This document shows positions 9,901 through 19,265 of a stretch of 64,000 nt of DNA, piece by piece. Position 1 is the first letter of the stretch. The number at the start of each line of letters is the position of its first letter. The notes beneath the pieces are model-generated. The model did no database searches and had not been told where the DNA came from. It saw only the letters and a program-made list of their open reading frames with translations. The stretch is taken from positions 115,517-179,516 of the forward strand of contig NZ_JAGIKZ010000006.1 of the NCBI RefSeq assembly GCF_017874625.1, in the 5' to 3' direction. The DNA comes from Cytobacillus eiseniae (GTDB lineage Bacteria; Bacillota; Bacilli; Bacillales; Cytobacillaceae). The translations under genes were made by a program, and so were the position numbers.

Positions 9901-11942
9901 TTCGCCCAGTTACTTGGTTCATTGTCGCACTCTTCATGAGTGCGTGGATTGAAATAGTCATTATTGTTACAGACAACCTGTATACCAGTGTCGCACTCTT
10001 CATGAGTGCGTGGATTGAAATACCAGCTTTAATATCAATTGTGTTTGAAGAGTTAGTCGCACTCTTCATGAGTGCGTGGATTGAAATAGACTCCTACACT
10101 TAATGGACGATTTTTACGTCGAGTCGCACTCTTCATGAGTGCGTGGATTGAAATTTTTTAGGGTTGCATGAAATCTTTTACCTTTGCATGTCGCACTCTT
10201 CATGAGTGCGTGGATTGAAATTGACGAAGAGGTTTCTTTTGATGAAATTACTAATGTCGCACTCTTCATGAGTGCGTGGATTGAAATTTTTTCAATCTAG
10301 GCGTGGACAGGATCGTATTCATGTCGCACTCTTCATGAGTGCGTGGATTGAAATGTATATGACGGCGAGGTTTCGGCTGACGAGCAAGACGCGTCGCACT
10401 CTTCATGAGTGCGTGGATTGAAATAATAATGTATTTGCGGTGATTCTCGTGGACCTGCGTCGCACTCTTCATGAGTGCGTGGATTGAAATACCAGATTAA
10501 AGGTACTCCTGCTGCTGTGGAGATGTCGCACTCTTCATGAGTGCGTGGATTGAAATTTACATCATCCTCTGTTAATTTCGCATTATGTGTGTCGCACTCT
10601 TCATGAGTGCGTGGATTGAAATTGTTGAAACTCCAGAAAAACCACCTGCAGTAATTGTCGCACTCTTCATGAGTGCGTGGATTGAAATCCCATCAATCAA
10701 TTTTGTAGATTCAAGGGTGCGGCAGTCGCACTCTTCATGAGTGCGTGGATTGAAATTTTTTAAAGTCTTCCTCAATCAAAAATAAAAAATAGTCGCACTC
10801 TTCATGAGTGCGTGGATTGAAATAGGGGGTGGATGCTGAGCAGGATGAACAAATCATGTCGCACTCTTCATGAGTGCGTGGATTGAAATAAAGTTGCTTG
10901 CCTTGTTGTCGCATCGTGGATTGTCGCACTCTTCATGAGTGCGTGGATTGAAATCTAAAAGTTGTTTTTACCCGTCGGAGACATATCAGTCGCACTCTTC
11001 ATGAGTGCGTGGATTGAAATTCGTGATCTAATCGACTTTAGTCGAGCTGGGAATGTCGCACTCTTCATGAGTGCGTGGATTGAAATTAATATCGCTTGAG
11101 CCAAAGTCAATGAAGCGAGAGTCGCACTCTTCATGAGTGCGTGGATTGAAATATTCTTAATATAAGCAGCTAATAGTTTGCCATCTGTCGCACTCTTCAT
11201 GAGTGCGTGGATTGAAATATGCTTAAACTCTGGTTTGACCCTCCAAAAGAAGTCGCACTCTTCATGAGTGCGTGGATTGAAATCGGAAAATATTGAAGTT
11301 TCAGAGACGATCTCGGGTCGCACTCTTCATGAGTGCGTGGATTGAAATTGAACCATGTAACTCATTCAAATCTTTTACAATACGTCGCACTCTTCATGAG
11401 TGCGTGGATTGAAATTACTTTTCTTACCTCAACAGAATATTGATATTTAGTCGCACTCTTCATGAGTGCGTGGATTGAAATATTGTTTGCTGAAGCATCA
11501 TTGTAAGTATTGTGGTCGCACTCTTCATGAGTGCGTGGATTGAAATTGTCTCGGAAAACCATTTAATAATTCATGAATATGGTCGCACTCTTCATGAGTG
11601 CGTGGATTGAAATAAACGAGATGTTAGTTGATTTAGCAAATGTATTGTCGCACTCTTCATGAGTGCGTGGATTGAAATAACACGTCTGCCAATGCCCCAC
11701 ATTTCGGATAGTGTCGCACTCTTCATGAGTGCGTGGATTGAAATTATTCGTCTTGAATCCAATGCAGGAATTGCCCAAGTCGCACTCTTCATGAGTGCAT
11801 GGATTGAAATTCACCATGAAAGTCCAAAAATGCACAGTGCAATCGTCGCACTCTTCATTAGTGGGTGGATTGAAATTGGAAGGAATTCGAAATACTCTTG
11901 CCTTAGGAATGTCGCACTCTTCATGAGTGCGTAGATTGAAAA
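3907..11942 (+). CRISPR. Type I-C CRISPR array, 122 repeats and 121 spacers
   Basis: The 32-bp direct repeat begins GTCGCACTC, has a palindromic core (CGCACTC/GAGTGCG around TTCAT) and ends GGATTGAAAT, the I-C type. I counted 122 repeat starts from 3907 to 11911, spaced 65-70 bp, giving 121 spacers of 33-38 bp. Repeats are invariant except the last three: 11779 has one change in the stem, 11845 has two changes that break the stem, and 11911 has a changed 3' handle ending GTAGATTGAAAA. This puts the old end on the right and the leader on the left. Duplicated spacers are 4469-4501 = 5066-5098 and 9161-9195 = 9228-9262. Short open frames run through the array on both strands but are not genes. 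Confidence 0.99.
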
Positions 11943-12440
11943 AACTATGCTGGCTCAACACCTTCGAATTAGATATCGAGGCACTCTCTATTCCTTATCC
12001 ATATCAATTTATTAATATTTTGGATACAAAGCTAAATGTAGATGTTTTAGTCTTTGCATTTTTCTCAGTTGTTTGAATTAAATTCCGATAAAGAATAAAA
12101 TGTTCAAAACTATATTCCAAATAGTGAGGCCATATAAAAAATTAGTAGAGAAGTTCATTAACAAAATAAACTTATATGAACGTTTTTTGTATAGGGCATC
12201 AACTTTAGTAAAAATCTTAAATTATTAGTAGGCAAATAAAATTTTTCGAAAAAGGAAAATTTTGAGTTTGCGCATTGTCGGATGATTGTATTTCTTAAAA
12301 AGCAATGGAGTAGTATAGGGCTTTGAAGTTTTTCCTATAAAGACTTTCTTACTAGACTCTTTCTATCTCAAAAACGTGAAAAATATCCTACCTTTCCCCA
12401 TTTAATATGATAAACTATAGCAATAAAGTAATTAATACTT
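11943..12440. other. Non-coding stretch after the CRISPR array
   Basis: About 500 bp of AT-rich DNA between the terminal degenerate repeat and the c-di-GMP riboswitch. I see no convincing open frame, no further repeat unit and no clear terminator. The 3' part (about 12380-12440) should contain the promoter of the riboswitch transcript; AT-rich motifs such as TATGATAAACTATAG near 12405-12420 are compatible with a -10 region. Confidence 0.6.
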
Positions 12441-12521
12441 CATAAGGGGCAAATCTATTGAAAGGTAGAGACGCAAAGCTATAGGGGCTAAAGTATTGTA
12501 TACTATGCCAGCCAGTTGCTA
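12441..12521 (+). ncRNA. Cyclic di-GMP-I (GEMM-I) riboswitch
   Basis: The class I c-di-GMP aptamer core is readable in order: AGGGGCAAATCTATTGAAA, GGTAGAGACGCAAAGCTAT, AGGGGCTAAAG and CCAGCCAGTTGCT. These match the conserved GEMM-I strands, including the GCAA/GAAA tetraloop-receptor parts and the GACGCAAAGC and GCCAGTTGC segments. It is followed by an intrinsic terminator at 12543-12570 and then a chemoreceptor gene at 12670. GEMM-I elements upstream of chemotaxis genes are a known arrangement. Sequence alone does not say whether the ligand turns this one on or off. Confidence 0.93.
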
Positions 12522-12542
12522 AAAAAGCTATTTTTATTTTTA

Positions 12543-12570
12543 GGCCCTTCTATTTAGAAGGGCTATTTTT
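12543..12570 (+). terminator. Intrinsic terminator, riboswitch expression platform
   Basis: Perfect 9-bp stem GCCCTTCTA/TAGAAGGGC with a 2-base loop, followed by TATTTTT. It lies between the c-di-GMP aptamer and the chemoreceptor start, so it is the probable attenuator controlled by the riboswitch. Confidence 0.88.
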
Positions 12571-12669
12571 GTCGGAATCAGGAGTGATTGTTTGAAATGA
12601 TTATCTGCTAAGTTATTTTAATATATTAACAGTGAACACTACAGTGTTATCTAGGAGAGGAAAATAAGC

Positions 12670-14360
12670 ATGAGAATGAATGTACGAAAAAAATTAATGA
12701 TCGGTTTTATCTCAGTAATTATGCTACTAGCGATCATTTCATCAACTTCCTATTTTCAATACGATAGTCTTAACAAGAACTTTACTGAAGCAATCGATGA
12801 AAGCCTTCAAAAGAATAAGCTTGTTTCTGCGATGCAGGAAGCTGTTTTATCAGAGCAAATTGCTTTGCGTGGGTTTATTATCGGTGCAGATGAAAGCAAT
12901 ATAACGCGCTTTAATGAGTCGCATGATGATTTTGCTAAAAGCACAAAGGAATTCTTAAATCTTAAGATTGATGAGAAGGCAGAAAAAATAATAAAAGATT
13001 TAATTGAAGTAGAAGCGCAATATAGAGAAGTCGCATTTGAAGCGATTGAGTATAAAAACTAGATCAATTACATGAAATTACAAGATTAATGAAAGAAAAA
13101 GGAAATGCGATTGCTAGTCAAGTTTCGGAAAATGTAGAAAAAGTACTGGACCATCAGGAAACAATCTTTAAAAATACGAGCAAGGAACAAACAGAAATAA
13201 TTAAAGGGATGAAAACCTTATTAATTGTTATTTCTACTTTAGCCTATTTAGTTGGCGTATTTGTCGCATTTTATTTAAGCAGAATCATTTCCAATCCTGT
13301 TAAGCAAATTTCATATTCAGCTGAACAAATTGCTAAAGGGAATTTAGCAATAGAGGATGTAAAGGTCAAGAATAGAGATGAAATTGGCCAATTAGCAGAT
13401 TCATTCAATCAAATGACTAAAAATTTAAGGGAATTAATTGTACAGGTAGAGAGCACATCTGGACAGGTAGCATCTTCAGCTGAGGAATTGACGGCTAGTG
13501 CACAGCAAACGAATGCAGCAACTGAGCAAATTGTAACTGCTATGCAGGAAGTCGCTCGCGGCACAGAAATACAAGGGAAGAATACAGAAGATAGTGCATT
13601 AGCAGTGAATGAAATGGCTACCGGGATTCAACGAGTGGCAGAAAAAACTTCAGCAGTCGCTGTAACGGCATCAGATACAACAAAACAGGCGGTTGACGGG
13701 AATGAATCGATTCTAAAGGTGATTGATCAAATGAGATCAATCAATCATTCAACGATTGAAACGAATAAAGTAATGAAAGAATTGAATAGTAAATCTGCAG
13801 AAATTGGTCAGATTATTGATATGATCACAGCAATAGCAGAAGAAACAAATTTACTAGCATTAAATGCGGCCATTGAATCGGCTCGAGCTGGCGAGCATGG
13901 AAAAGGATTTGCAGTTGTTGCAAATGAAGTAAAAAAGCTAGCTGAGCAGTCAAGAGCATCAGCAAGCCAAGTAGCTAATCTAGTAAATGTCATTCAAAAT
14001 GACACGTTACGAATTTCTGATATGATGGATCAAAGCTCAATTGAAGTAAATGTAGGAATGAATTTAGTACAGGAAACAGGCAAAACTTTTGATTCCATCT
14101 CGAGATCAGTCGAGAATGTAAGTGCTGAAGTTCAAGAGCTATCCGCGATTTCAGAAGAAATGTCAGCAAGTGTTGAACAGGTCAATTCCTCGATTGCTGA
14201 GGTTTCACGAATCACAAATGATGCGGTTGAGCGTAATGGGGAAATTGCTGCTGCATCTGAAGAACAGTTGGCATCAATGGAAGAAGTCACCTCGTCCGCA
14301 TCTTCATTAGCAAAAATGGCTGAGGAATTAAAAGGATTGATTAAAAAGTTTACTGTTTGA
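12670..14360 (+). pseudogene. Methyl-accepting chemotaxis protein, frameshifted
   Basis: Two adjoining frames make one receptor of about 560 residues. The first part (12670-13062, 130 aa) has a membrane segment at about residues 9-30 and a four-helix-bundle-like sensor domain, and stops at TAG. The second part is in another frame (open across the junction, first ATG 13089, end 14360). It has a second membrane helix ([17 protein letters not shown]), a HAMP domain and an MCP signalling domain with the hairpin motif [20 protein letters not shown]. Continuity is restored if the A5 tract at 13054-13058 had six A residues (reading [10 protein letters not shown]). The lesion may be a real mutation, a slippage site or a sequencing error. 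It is preceded by a c-di-GMP riboswitch and followed by a terminator. Confidence 0.85.
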
Positions 14361-14374
14361 TCAAATATAACGGA

Positions 14375-14410
14375 AGCACAATCTCCATGAAACAGGAGAT
14401 TGTGCTTTTT
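14375..14410 (+). terminator. Intrinsic terminator after the first chemoreceptor
   Basis: Stem AAGCACAATCTCC/GGAGATTGTGCTT with an 8-base loop, followed by a T run, 14 bases after the receptor stop codon. Confidence 0.9.
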
Positions 14411-14841
14411 ATGTATCATCTAATTTTACTATTGTAGAAAAGCTAGAAAAACAGGAATAATGATACAACTTTATGGAGCTTTCCGAAAATAACAATTAAT
14501 TAATATCGTAAAATAATATCCGATATAATAGATGTGAAATCTTATAATTACGATTATGACTATTACTATGTTATTTGAAAACTCTCTTTTTTGAAGGATT
14601 TAATCTAAAAGATTTTTGCTAAAAGGTTAGATAGGTTAGCCAAAAGGTTGATGGAAGCGAAAGATGTGAGATTCCAGAAGGACGCATTGGTTTGCAGGTG
14701 CATTGTACTCTAAGAAAGCCTAAAGTTAGTCTTGCAGTGAAAATTAACTAGGTGCAATTTACTAGAAAAATATACGCAATAACCAATGAAATAGTTTTCA
14801 CGTGGACATTAAATATTTAAGAGAAGTGTGAGGGATTTGTT
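14411..14841. repeat. Intergenic region with a decayed copy of the MITE-like element
   Basis: About 430 bp without a gene. Within it, about 14603-14690 resembles the left part of the element at 17697: TCTAAAAGATTTTTG is close to TCTAAAAGATTGTTG, and GGTTGATGGAAGCGAAAG aligns with GGTTGATTGGAGCGGAAG, followed by a similar GAGATTCC. The right end is not recognisable. The rest is AT-rich and should hold the promoter of the second chemoreceptor; I see no riboswitch here. Confidence 0.45.
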
Positions 14842-16532
14842 TTGAAAGGATTGTTTCGTTTAAATAGTTTAAAAAGGAAAATTCTATTCAGCTTTAGTTC
14901 TGTGCTGTTATTAGTGCTTTTATTAGGAGTATTTAACACCATTTCAATCAATGATTTAAATAATAATACAAACATGATCGTAAAAGAACAATCATTATTG
15001 ATTGTTGAAGAAAATATCTCGTTGAATATGTCAGAAAGAACCTCTTTAGTACGTGGATACTTATTATATGGCGATCATGAATTAAGAGAGGAATTTGCTG
15101 CCACTATAGATGAAAGCATTGCACTAGAGAATAAACTTGTTGGGTTCAACCCATCTGAGGAAGCGCAAAAGTTAATTGAAAAAAAGATGATTTGGGGAGA
15201 AGCTATTAATAGAGTGTTTGAGCAATATGACCTTGGGGAGAAGGAAAGAGCAGTCGAAATTATGTCTACAGAGGTTATGCCACTAGAACGCGAAATAACA
15301 AATGGATTTAAAACGATGGCTTTAGAAAGAGAAACATTTCTTTCCAACAACGGAGAAGAAATGATCGCTAAAGGGAAAACAACTTTAATCGTTGATATTG
15401 TAATTACTTTGATTGTTATTGCCCTAGGGATTACTGTTTCACACGTAACGGCTACAATCATCTCAAAGCCCATTATGTCTGTAGCAAAGAGGATGAAAAT
15501 GCTTGCAAGCGGTGATCTTAGTCAACCATTATTGGATATAAAGACTAACGATGAAATTGGTCAGCTTGTAGATGCTACGAATGAAATGAATAAAAACACT
15601 AAAGGGTTATTAACTAAAATAAATCAAGTTTCTGAAACGGTATCAAGACAAAGTGAAGAGTTAACACAAACAGCAAATGAGGTAAAGACCGGAGCAGAAC
15701 AAGTTTCAATAACTATGGATGAATTAGCACATGGATCTGAAAGTCAGGCAAATAGTGTAAGTATTTTGGCTTCTAATATGGGCGAGTTTTCCATTAAAAT
15801 TGAAGAAACAAATGATAATGGGGAACAAGTACAAGTTTATTCAAAAGATGTGCTGCAGATGACTACTGAAGGCACTCAATTAATGGAATCATCCATGAAC
15901 CAAATGGATAAAATCAACCAAATTGTCTTTGAGGCAGCTGGAAAGATGGATGGTTTGGATCAACAATCTCAAGAGATATCCAAATTAGTCTTAGTTATTA
16001 AAGATATTGCAGCACAAACAAATCTGCTAGCATTGAATGCGGCTATAGAAGCTGCTAGAGCGGGAGAGCATGGAAAAGGATTTGCCGTTGTTGCAGATGA
16101 AGTAAGGACCCTTGCAGAACAGGTTTCGATTTCAGTTAGTGATATTACTGGAATTGTTTCGAAGATTCAAAGTGAATCAGGTATTGTTGCAGAATCACTG
16201 AAAAATGGGTATGAAGAAGTTGAAAAAGAACATCACAAATGAAAATAACAGGGGATACCTTTAGCAAAATTAGTGAATCCGTAACAGAAATGGTTAGAAA
16301 TATTATGAGTGTGTCAGAAAACTTAGCTGAGATTGCAGCGAATGGGCAGGAAATGAATGGGTCTATTGATGAAATTGCCTCTGTTTCTGAGGAAGCGGCA
16401 GCCGGCGTGGAACAAACAGCCGCTTCTGCTCAACAATTAAGTACCTCTATCGATCATGTAGCTAGTAATTCTGAGCAGCTTGCATCAATAGCTGAAGAAT
16501 TGAACGAGCTTGTTCGACAATTTAAGTTATAA
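14842..16532 (+). pseudogene. Second methyl-accepting chemotaxis protein, frameshifted
   Basis: A receptor of about 560 residues split over two frames. The first frame (TTG start at 14842, preceded by GTGAGGG, ending 16242) has membrane helices at about residues 14-36 and 176-203, a four-helix-bundle sensor domain, a HAMP domain and most of the MCP signalling domain, including [20 protein letters not shown]. The remainder (frame ending 16532) supplies the last part of the signalling helix (SEQLASIAEELNELV). One extra A in the A5 tract at 16223-16227 would join them as [13 protein letters not shown]. This is the same kind of lesion as in the neighbouring receptor. It may be a genuine pseudogene or a homopolymer error. 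Confidence 0.83.
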
Positions 16533-16664
16533 AAAACGAAATAAATATTAGCAAGATTATTGAATGGATAGTGAAAGTTGAATAAAGAAAATTCTCAAAA
16601 TATTTTTTGTCGAATTCGTATGATATAATAATATAAAAACATTTAATAGTTAGGAGTAATCGCT

Positions 16665-17639
16665 ATGTTAAAGGATCTTTTTATAAGCTTATCCCAAAAC
16701 CAATTTCTCAATAGTGCGGCGAAAAAGTACGGGTTAAAAATGGGTGCACAAAGTGTCGTAGCGGGAACGAATATAGAAGAGACGATCAGAAGCATAAAGG
16801 AACTTAATGCTCACGGTATCTCGTGTACGGTTGATAATTTAGGAGAATTTGTTTTCAAAAAAGAAGAGGCTACTGAAGCAAAAGAACAAATTTTAAATGT
16901 TATTGAGGCAATTCATGAAAATCAAGTGGATGCGCATATTTCTTTAAAGCCTACTCAATTAGGGTTGGATATTGATTATCATTTCTGTCTAAATAATGTA
17001 AGAGAAATTGTCCATAGAGCAAATAATTACGGTATTTTTGTTAACTTAGATATGGAAGACTATGGGCATTTAAATCCGTCATTTGATCTTTTAGATGAGC
17101 TATCTAGAGAGTATGATAATGTTGGAACGGTTATTCAAGCTTACTTCTTACGTGCGGAAGATGATATTCAGAAATATAAAAATTTCCGTCTGCGCATTGT
17201 AAAGGGTGCTTACAAAGAGTCAGAAGAAGTAGCTTATCAAGACAAAAAAGCAATCGATGCTAACATGATTAATTTAATTGAATGGCATTTATTAAATGGA
17301 AAGTTCACTTCTATTGCGACACATGATCATAATATCATTAATCATGTTAAGGAATTCGTGAAGAGAAATGACATTCCAAATGATAAATTTGAATTCCAAA
17401 TGCTTTATGGTTTCAGAAAAGAGATGCAGCTTCAATTAGCAAGTGAAGGCTATAACTTCTGCACATACGTACCTTTTGGTAAAGATTGGTATGGCTATTT
17501 TATGAGACGTCTTGCTGAAAGACCGCAAAATCTAAATCTTGTTGCAAAACAAGTTTTTAATAAGAAGACAAACACGGTAATTGGTGTAGCTGCTGGTGCA
17601 TTTATATTAGGTAGATTAACGAAGAAGAAAAGCAAATAG
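16665..17639 (+). CDS. Proline dehydrogenase
   Basis: A 324-residue TIM-barrel flavoenzyme that oxidises proline to pyrroline-5-carboxylate, the first step of proline catabolism. Family features include HISLKPTQLG, a VKGAYKESEEVAYQDK segment and the C-terminal YVPFGKDWYGYFMRRLAERPQN. The last, with its two conserved arginines, binds the substrate carboxylate in PutA/PutB-type enzymes. Length is close to the Bacillus monofunctional enzyme. It stands alone between terminators; no P5C dehydrogenase gene is adjacent. It starts with ATG after TTAGGAGTAATCGCT. Confidence 0.92.
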   Translation: MLKDLFISLSQNQFLNSAAKKYGLKMGAQSVVAGTNIEETIRSIKELNAHGISCTVDNLGEFVFKKEEATEAKEQILNVIEAIHENQVDAHISLKPTQLGLDIDYHFCLNNVREIVHRANNYGIFVNLDMEDYGHLNPSFDLLDELSREYDNVGTVIQAYFLRAEDDIQKYKNFRLRIVKGAYKESEEVAYQDKKAIDANMINLIEWHLLNGKFTSIATHDHNIINHVKEFVKRNDIPNDKFEFQMLYGFRKEMQLQLASEGYNFCTYVPFGKDWYGYFMRRLAERPQNLNLVAKQVFNKKTNTVIGVAAGAFILGRLTKKKSK

Positions 17640-17650
17640 AGCATAAATAA

Positions 17651-17690
17651 AAATAGCATGTTAAGCTTTAAAGCTTAACATGCTATTTTT
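17651..17690 (+). terminator. Intrinsic terminator after proline dehydrogenase
   Basis: Long perfect stem AAATAGCATGTTAAGCTTT/AAAGCTTAACATGCTATTT ending in a T run, 11 bases after the stop codon. Confidence 0.93.
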
Positions 17691-17696
17691 TAAATT

Positions 17697-17942
17697 GGCT
17701 CTTTTCTAAAAGATTGTTGTTTTTAAATCAATTGTTAGAATGAATGCTTTACCAACTAGGTCGGTTGATTGGAGCGGAAGGTGCGAGACTCCTGCGGGAT
17801 GTGTAGGACAGCTGAGACCCCACAGGAGCGATTGCTCCGAGGAGGCTCAGCGCCTACCCCGCGGAAAGGGAGCAACCTGGAGCGGAAATCAACCTTTACC
17901 AAAATTATGTGTAAAATAGCAATAATATTTGCGAAAACAGCC
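17697..17942 (+). mobile_element. MITE-like element, full-length copy A
   Basis: A 246-bp non-coding element with imperfect terminal inverted repeats (left GGCTCTTTTCTAAAAGATTG, right end reading GGCTGTTTTCGCAAATATT in reverse). It is flanked on both sides by TTTAAATT, an apparent 8-bp target duplication. An inner inverted repeat GGTTGATT/AATCAACC encloses a GC-rich core with several hairpins. TGGAGCGGAA occurs directly at 17770 and 17878. Related copies are at 45872-46126 (reverse) and 59705-59838 (deleted). No transposase is encoded; an ISL3-like element acting in trans is a possible mobiliser, inferred from the GGCTCTTT ends and AT-rich 8-bp duplication. Confidence 0.75.
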
Positions 17943-18113
17943 TTTAAATTAATGATAAATGAATGCCTAATCCTTCTTCCATTTAATAAATAACAAAAAT
18001 AAAAGAAATTGCAGTGAGAGTCTGAGGATTCATTCGATTTTTACTTCTCCTCTTTATTCCAGGATTTGAACAAAGATCTATTAGGAGAAATGGTTAGATA
18101 CGGTAAAGATAGC

Positions 18114-18159
18114 AAAAAAAAGGGCCAGTTTCACTCATGATTGTGAGTAGACTGGCTCT
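18114..18159 (-). terminator. Intrinsic terminator of the tetR-family gene
   Basis: On the minus strand, AGAGCCAGTCTACTCAC pairs with GTGAGTGAAACTGGCCCT and runs into eight T residues, just downstream of the regulator at 18188. Confidence 0.88.
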
Positions 18160-18187
18160 AAATTTTATAGTATACTTTCCTTCTGTT

Positions 18188-19069
18188 TTAAGCAAAAAAG
18201 TCGGAAACTAATTGTTCAAGCTTTTGTAGTTCCATATGCCCTAAAGTAGACTGATTTGTTTTCAACGATAATAAAGTACTATCAACTAGAAATTGACGTG
18301 GACTTTTAGAGTGGAGTAGTTCCTCTTGGATGAAATCTAATAGCTGAATACACTGAGAATGCTCATCCTTATGGGTAAGCGCCTTTTTAAGCGATAAAAT
18401 AGTTTGATATAGTTTTTGCTGGAATGATTGGTCTAGATGATCGCGAATAGGAACCAAACTCTCTATTAATTCTGGCTGCACTAATTGTTCATCCGCTTCT
18501 GAAACCTCATTAACTATCTTTATCATTCGCTCGACACTATAGTGGATCACTTTATAAATACCTGCAGTAGATTGGTGTGCTAATTTATGGTATTTAAGAT
18601 TATGCTGTAGAATCCCCATGAACATAATCGAACAGTCTAATAAATAGGGTTTTTTTTCTTCTCCGAAAATATCAATGAATCGATAATACAGCCAGCGAAG
18701 AATTCGAAAATGGCTGCGTTTCATGAACTGCTTCAAGTCTTCATCATTTGAAACAAGAACCTCTTCGAAAAGCGATATTAATTTATTCGACCGATTTATT
18801 TTTAGTTGTAATTCAATTTGTTTTTTAAAAACTTCAATATCGGCAGGGTCCTGTCCAATTAATAATTCATTTCGCGCCATTTCTAATTCTTTGTAAATTG
18901 TCGAGAAAAGTGCGAGTAATAATTCATTTTTTGATGAAAAATAATTATAAAATGTTCCTTTAGAAATGCCACTATAATCTAATATGTCTTGAATGGAAGT
19001 TGCTTGAAAACCTTTATCAATAAATAATTGATGAGCCATTTTAATCACATGCTTTTTCCGTGCATTCAT
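18188..19069 (-). CDS. TetR/AcrR family transcriptional regulator
   Basis: About 293 residues. The N-terminal TetR helix-turn-helix is clear (TSIQDILDYSGISKGTFYNY followed by FSSKNELL). The C-terminal ligand/dimer domain is longer than in most TetR proteins. ATG at 19069 is chosen because AAAGGTG lies six bases upstream; the in-frame GTG at 19078 is part of that ribosome-binding site. The gene is divergent from the drug-exporter gene at 19266 with a 196-bp shared region, the usual arrangement for a local repressor of the exporter. The effector is unknown. Confidence 0.9.
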   Translation of the reverse strand: MNARKKHVIKMAHQLFIDKGFQATSIQDILDYSGISKGTFYNYFSSKNELLLALFSTIYKELEMARNELLIGQDPADIEVFKKQIELQLKINRSNKLISLFEEVLVSNDEDLKQFMKRSHFRILRWLYYRFIDIFGEEKKPYLLDCSIMFMGILQHNLKYHKLAHQSTAGIYKVIHYSVERMIKIVNEVSEADEQLVQPELIESLVPIRDHLDQSFQQKLYQTILSLKKALTHKDEHSQCIQLLDFIQEELLHSKSPRQFLVDSTLLSLKTNQSTLGHMELQKLEQLVSDFFA

Positions 19070-19195
19070 TATAATCACCTTTAGTAATAGTTGAACTACT
19101 TGTATAAAACTAATAGTATATTACTTTTGAGGTTTATTCAAACAGATACATATTACAGAACCCGAAATTTTATAATTGCATTGTTTGGACTCATA

Positions 19196-19208
19196 GTATA
19201 TGATATAC
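19196..19208. promoter_or_regulatory. Possible TetR operator in the divergent promoter region
   Basis: Perfect inverted repeat GTATAT-G-ATATAC, 57 bp before the MFS start, in the region shared by the divergent regulator and exporter. A related GTATAT half-site occurs near 19120. Position and symmetry fit a TetR-type operator, but the site could be part of an AT-rich promoter. Confidence 0.35.
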
Positions 19209-19265
19209 CTTATGTGAAATAGCAGTACAAAATAATGAACCATACGTATATAGGGGGAAATTTAT

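Noticed and set aside
5597..10988. Apparent 9-nt head-to-head overlap (CTAAAAGTT) between spacer 5597-5632 and spacer 10955-10988
   Set aside because: The implied flanks are GAG and AAC, neither is the TTC seen in the convincing pair; probably coincidence.
4734..11778. Apparent 8-nt overlap (TTGCCCAA) between spacer 4734-4770 and spacer 11745-11778
   Set aside because: The implied flank before the first spacer would be GAA, not TTC, and 8 nt can match by chance among 121 spacers.
3907..11942. Many short open frames inside the CRISPR array, with repeated MSAWIEI or NPRTHEECD peptides on the two strands
   Set aside because: They are translations of the repeat itself; spacers interrupt them at random lengths and there are no ribosome-binding sites.
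13054..13064. Programmed -1 ribosomal frameshift in the first chemoreceptor
   Set aside because: The tract reads T AAA AAC TAG, which only partly fits a slippery heptamer, no clear downstream pseudoknot is seen, and the second receptor's tract does not fit at all.
14411..14841. A second c-di-GMP riboswitch before the second chemoreceptor
   Set aside because: None of the conserved aptamer strands are present; the GC-richer part resembles a decayed MITE copy instead.
17769..17993. 74-codon frame over the GC-rich part of MITE-like copy A
   Set aside because: It lies inside a structured non-coding repeat, has no counterpart in the other copies and no ribosome-binding site.
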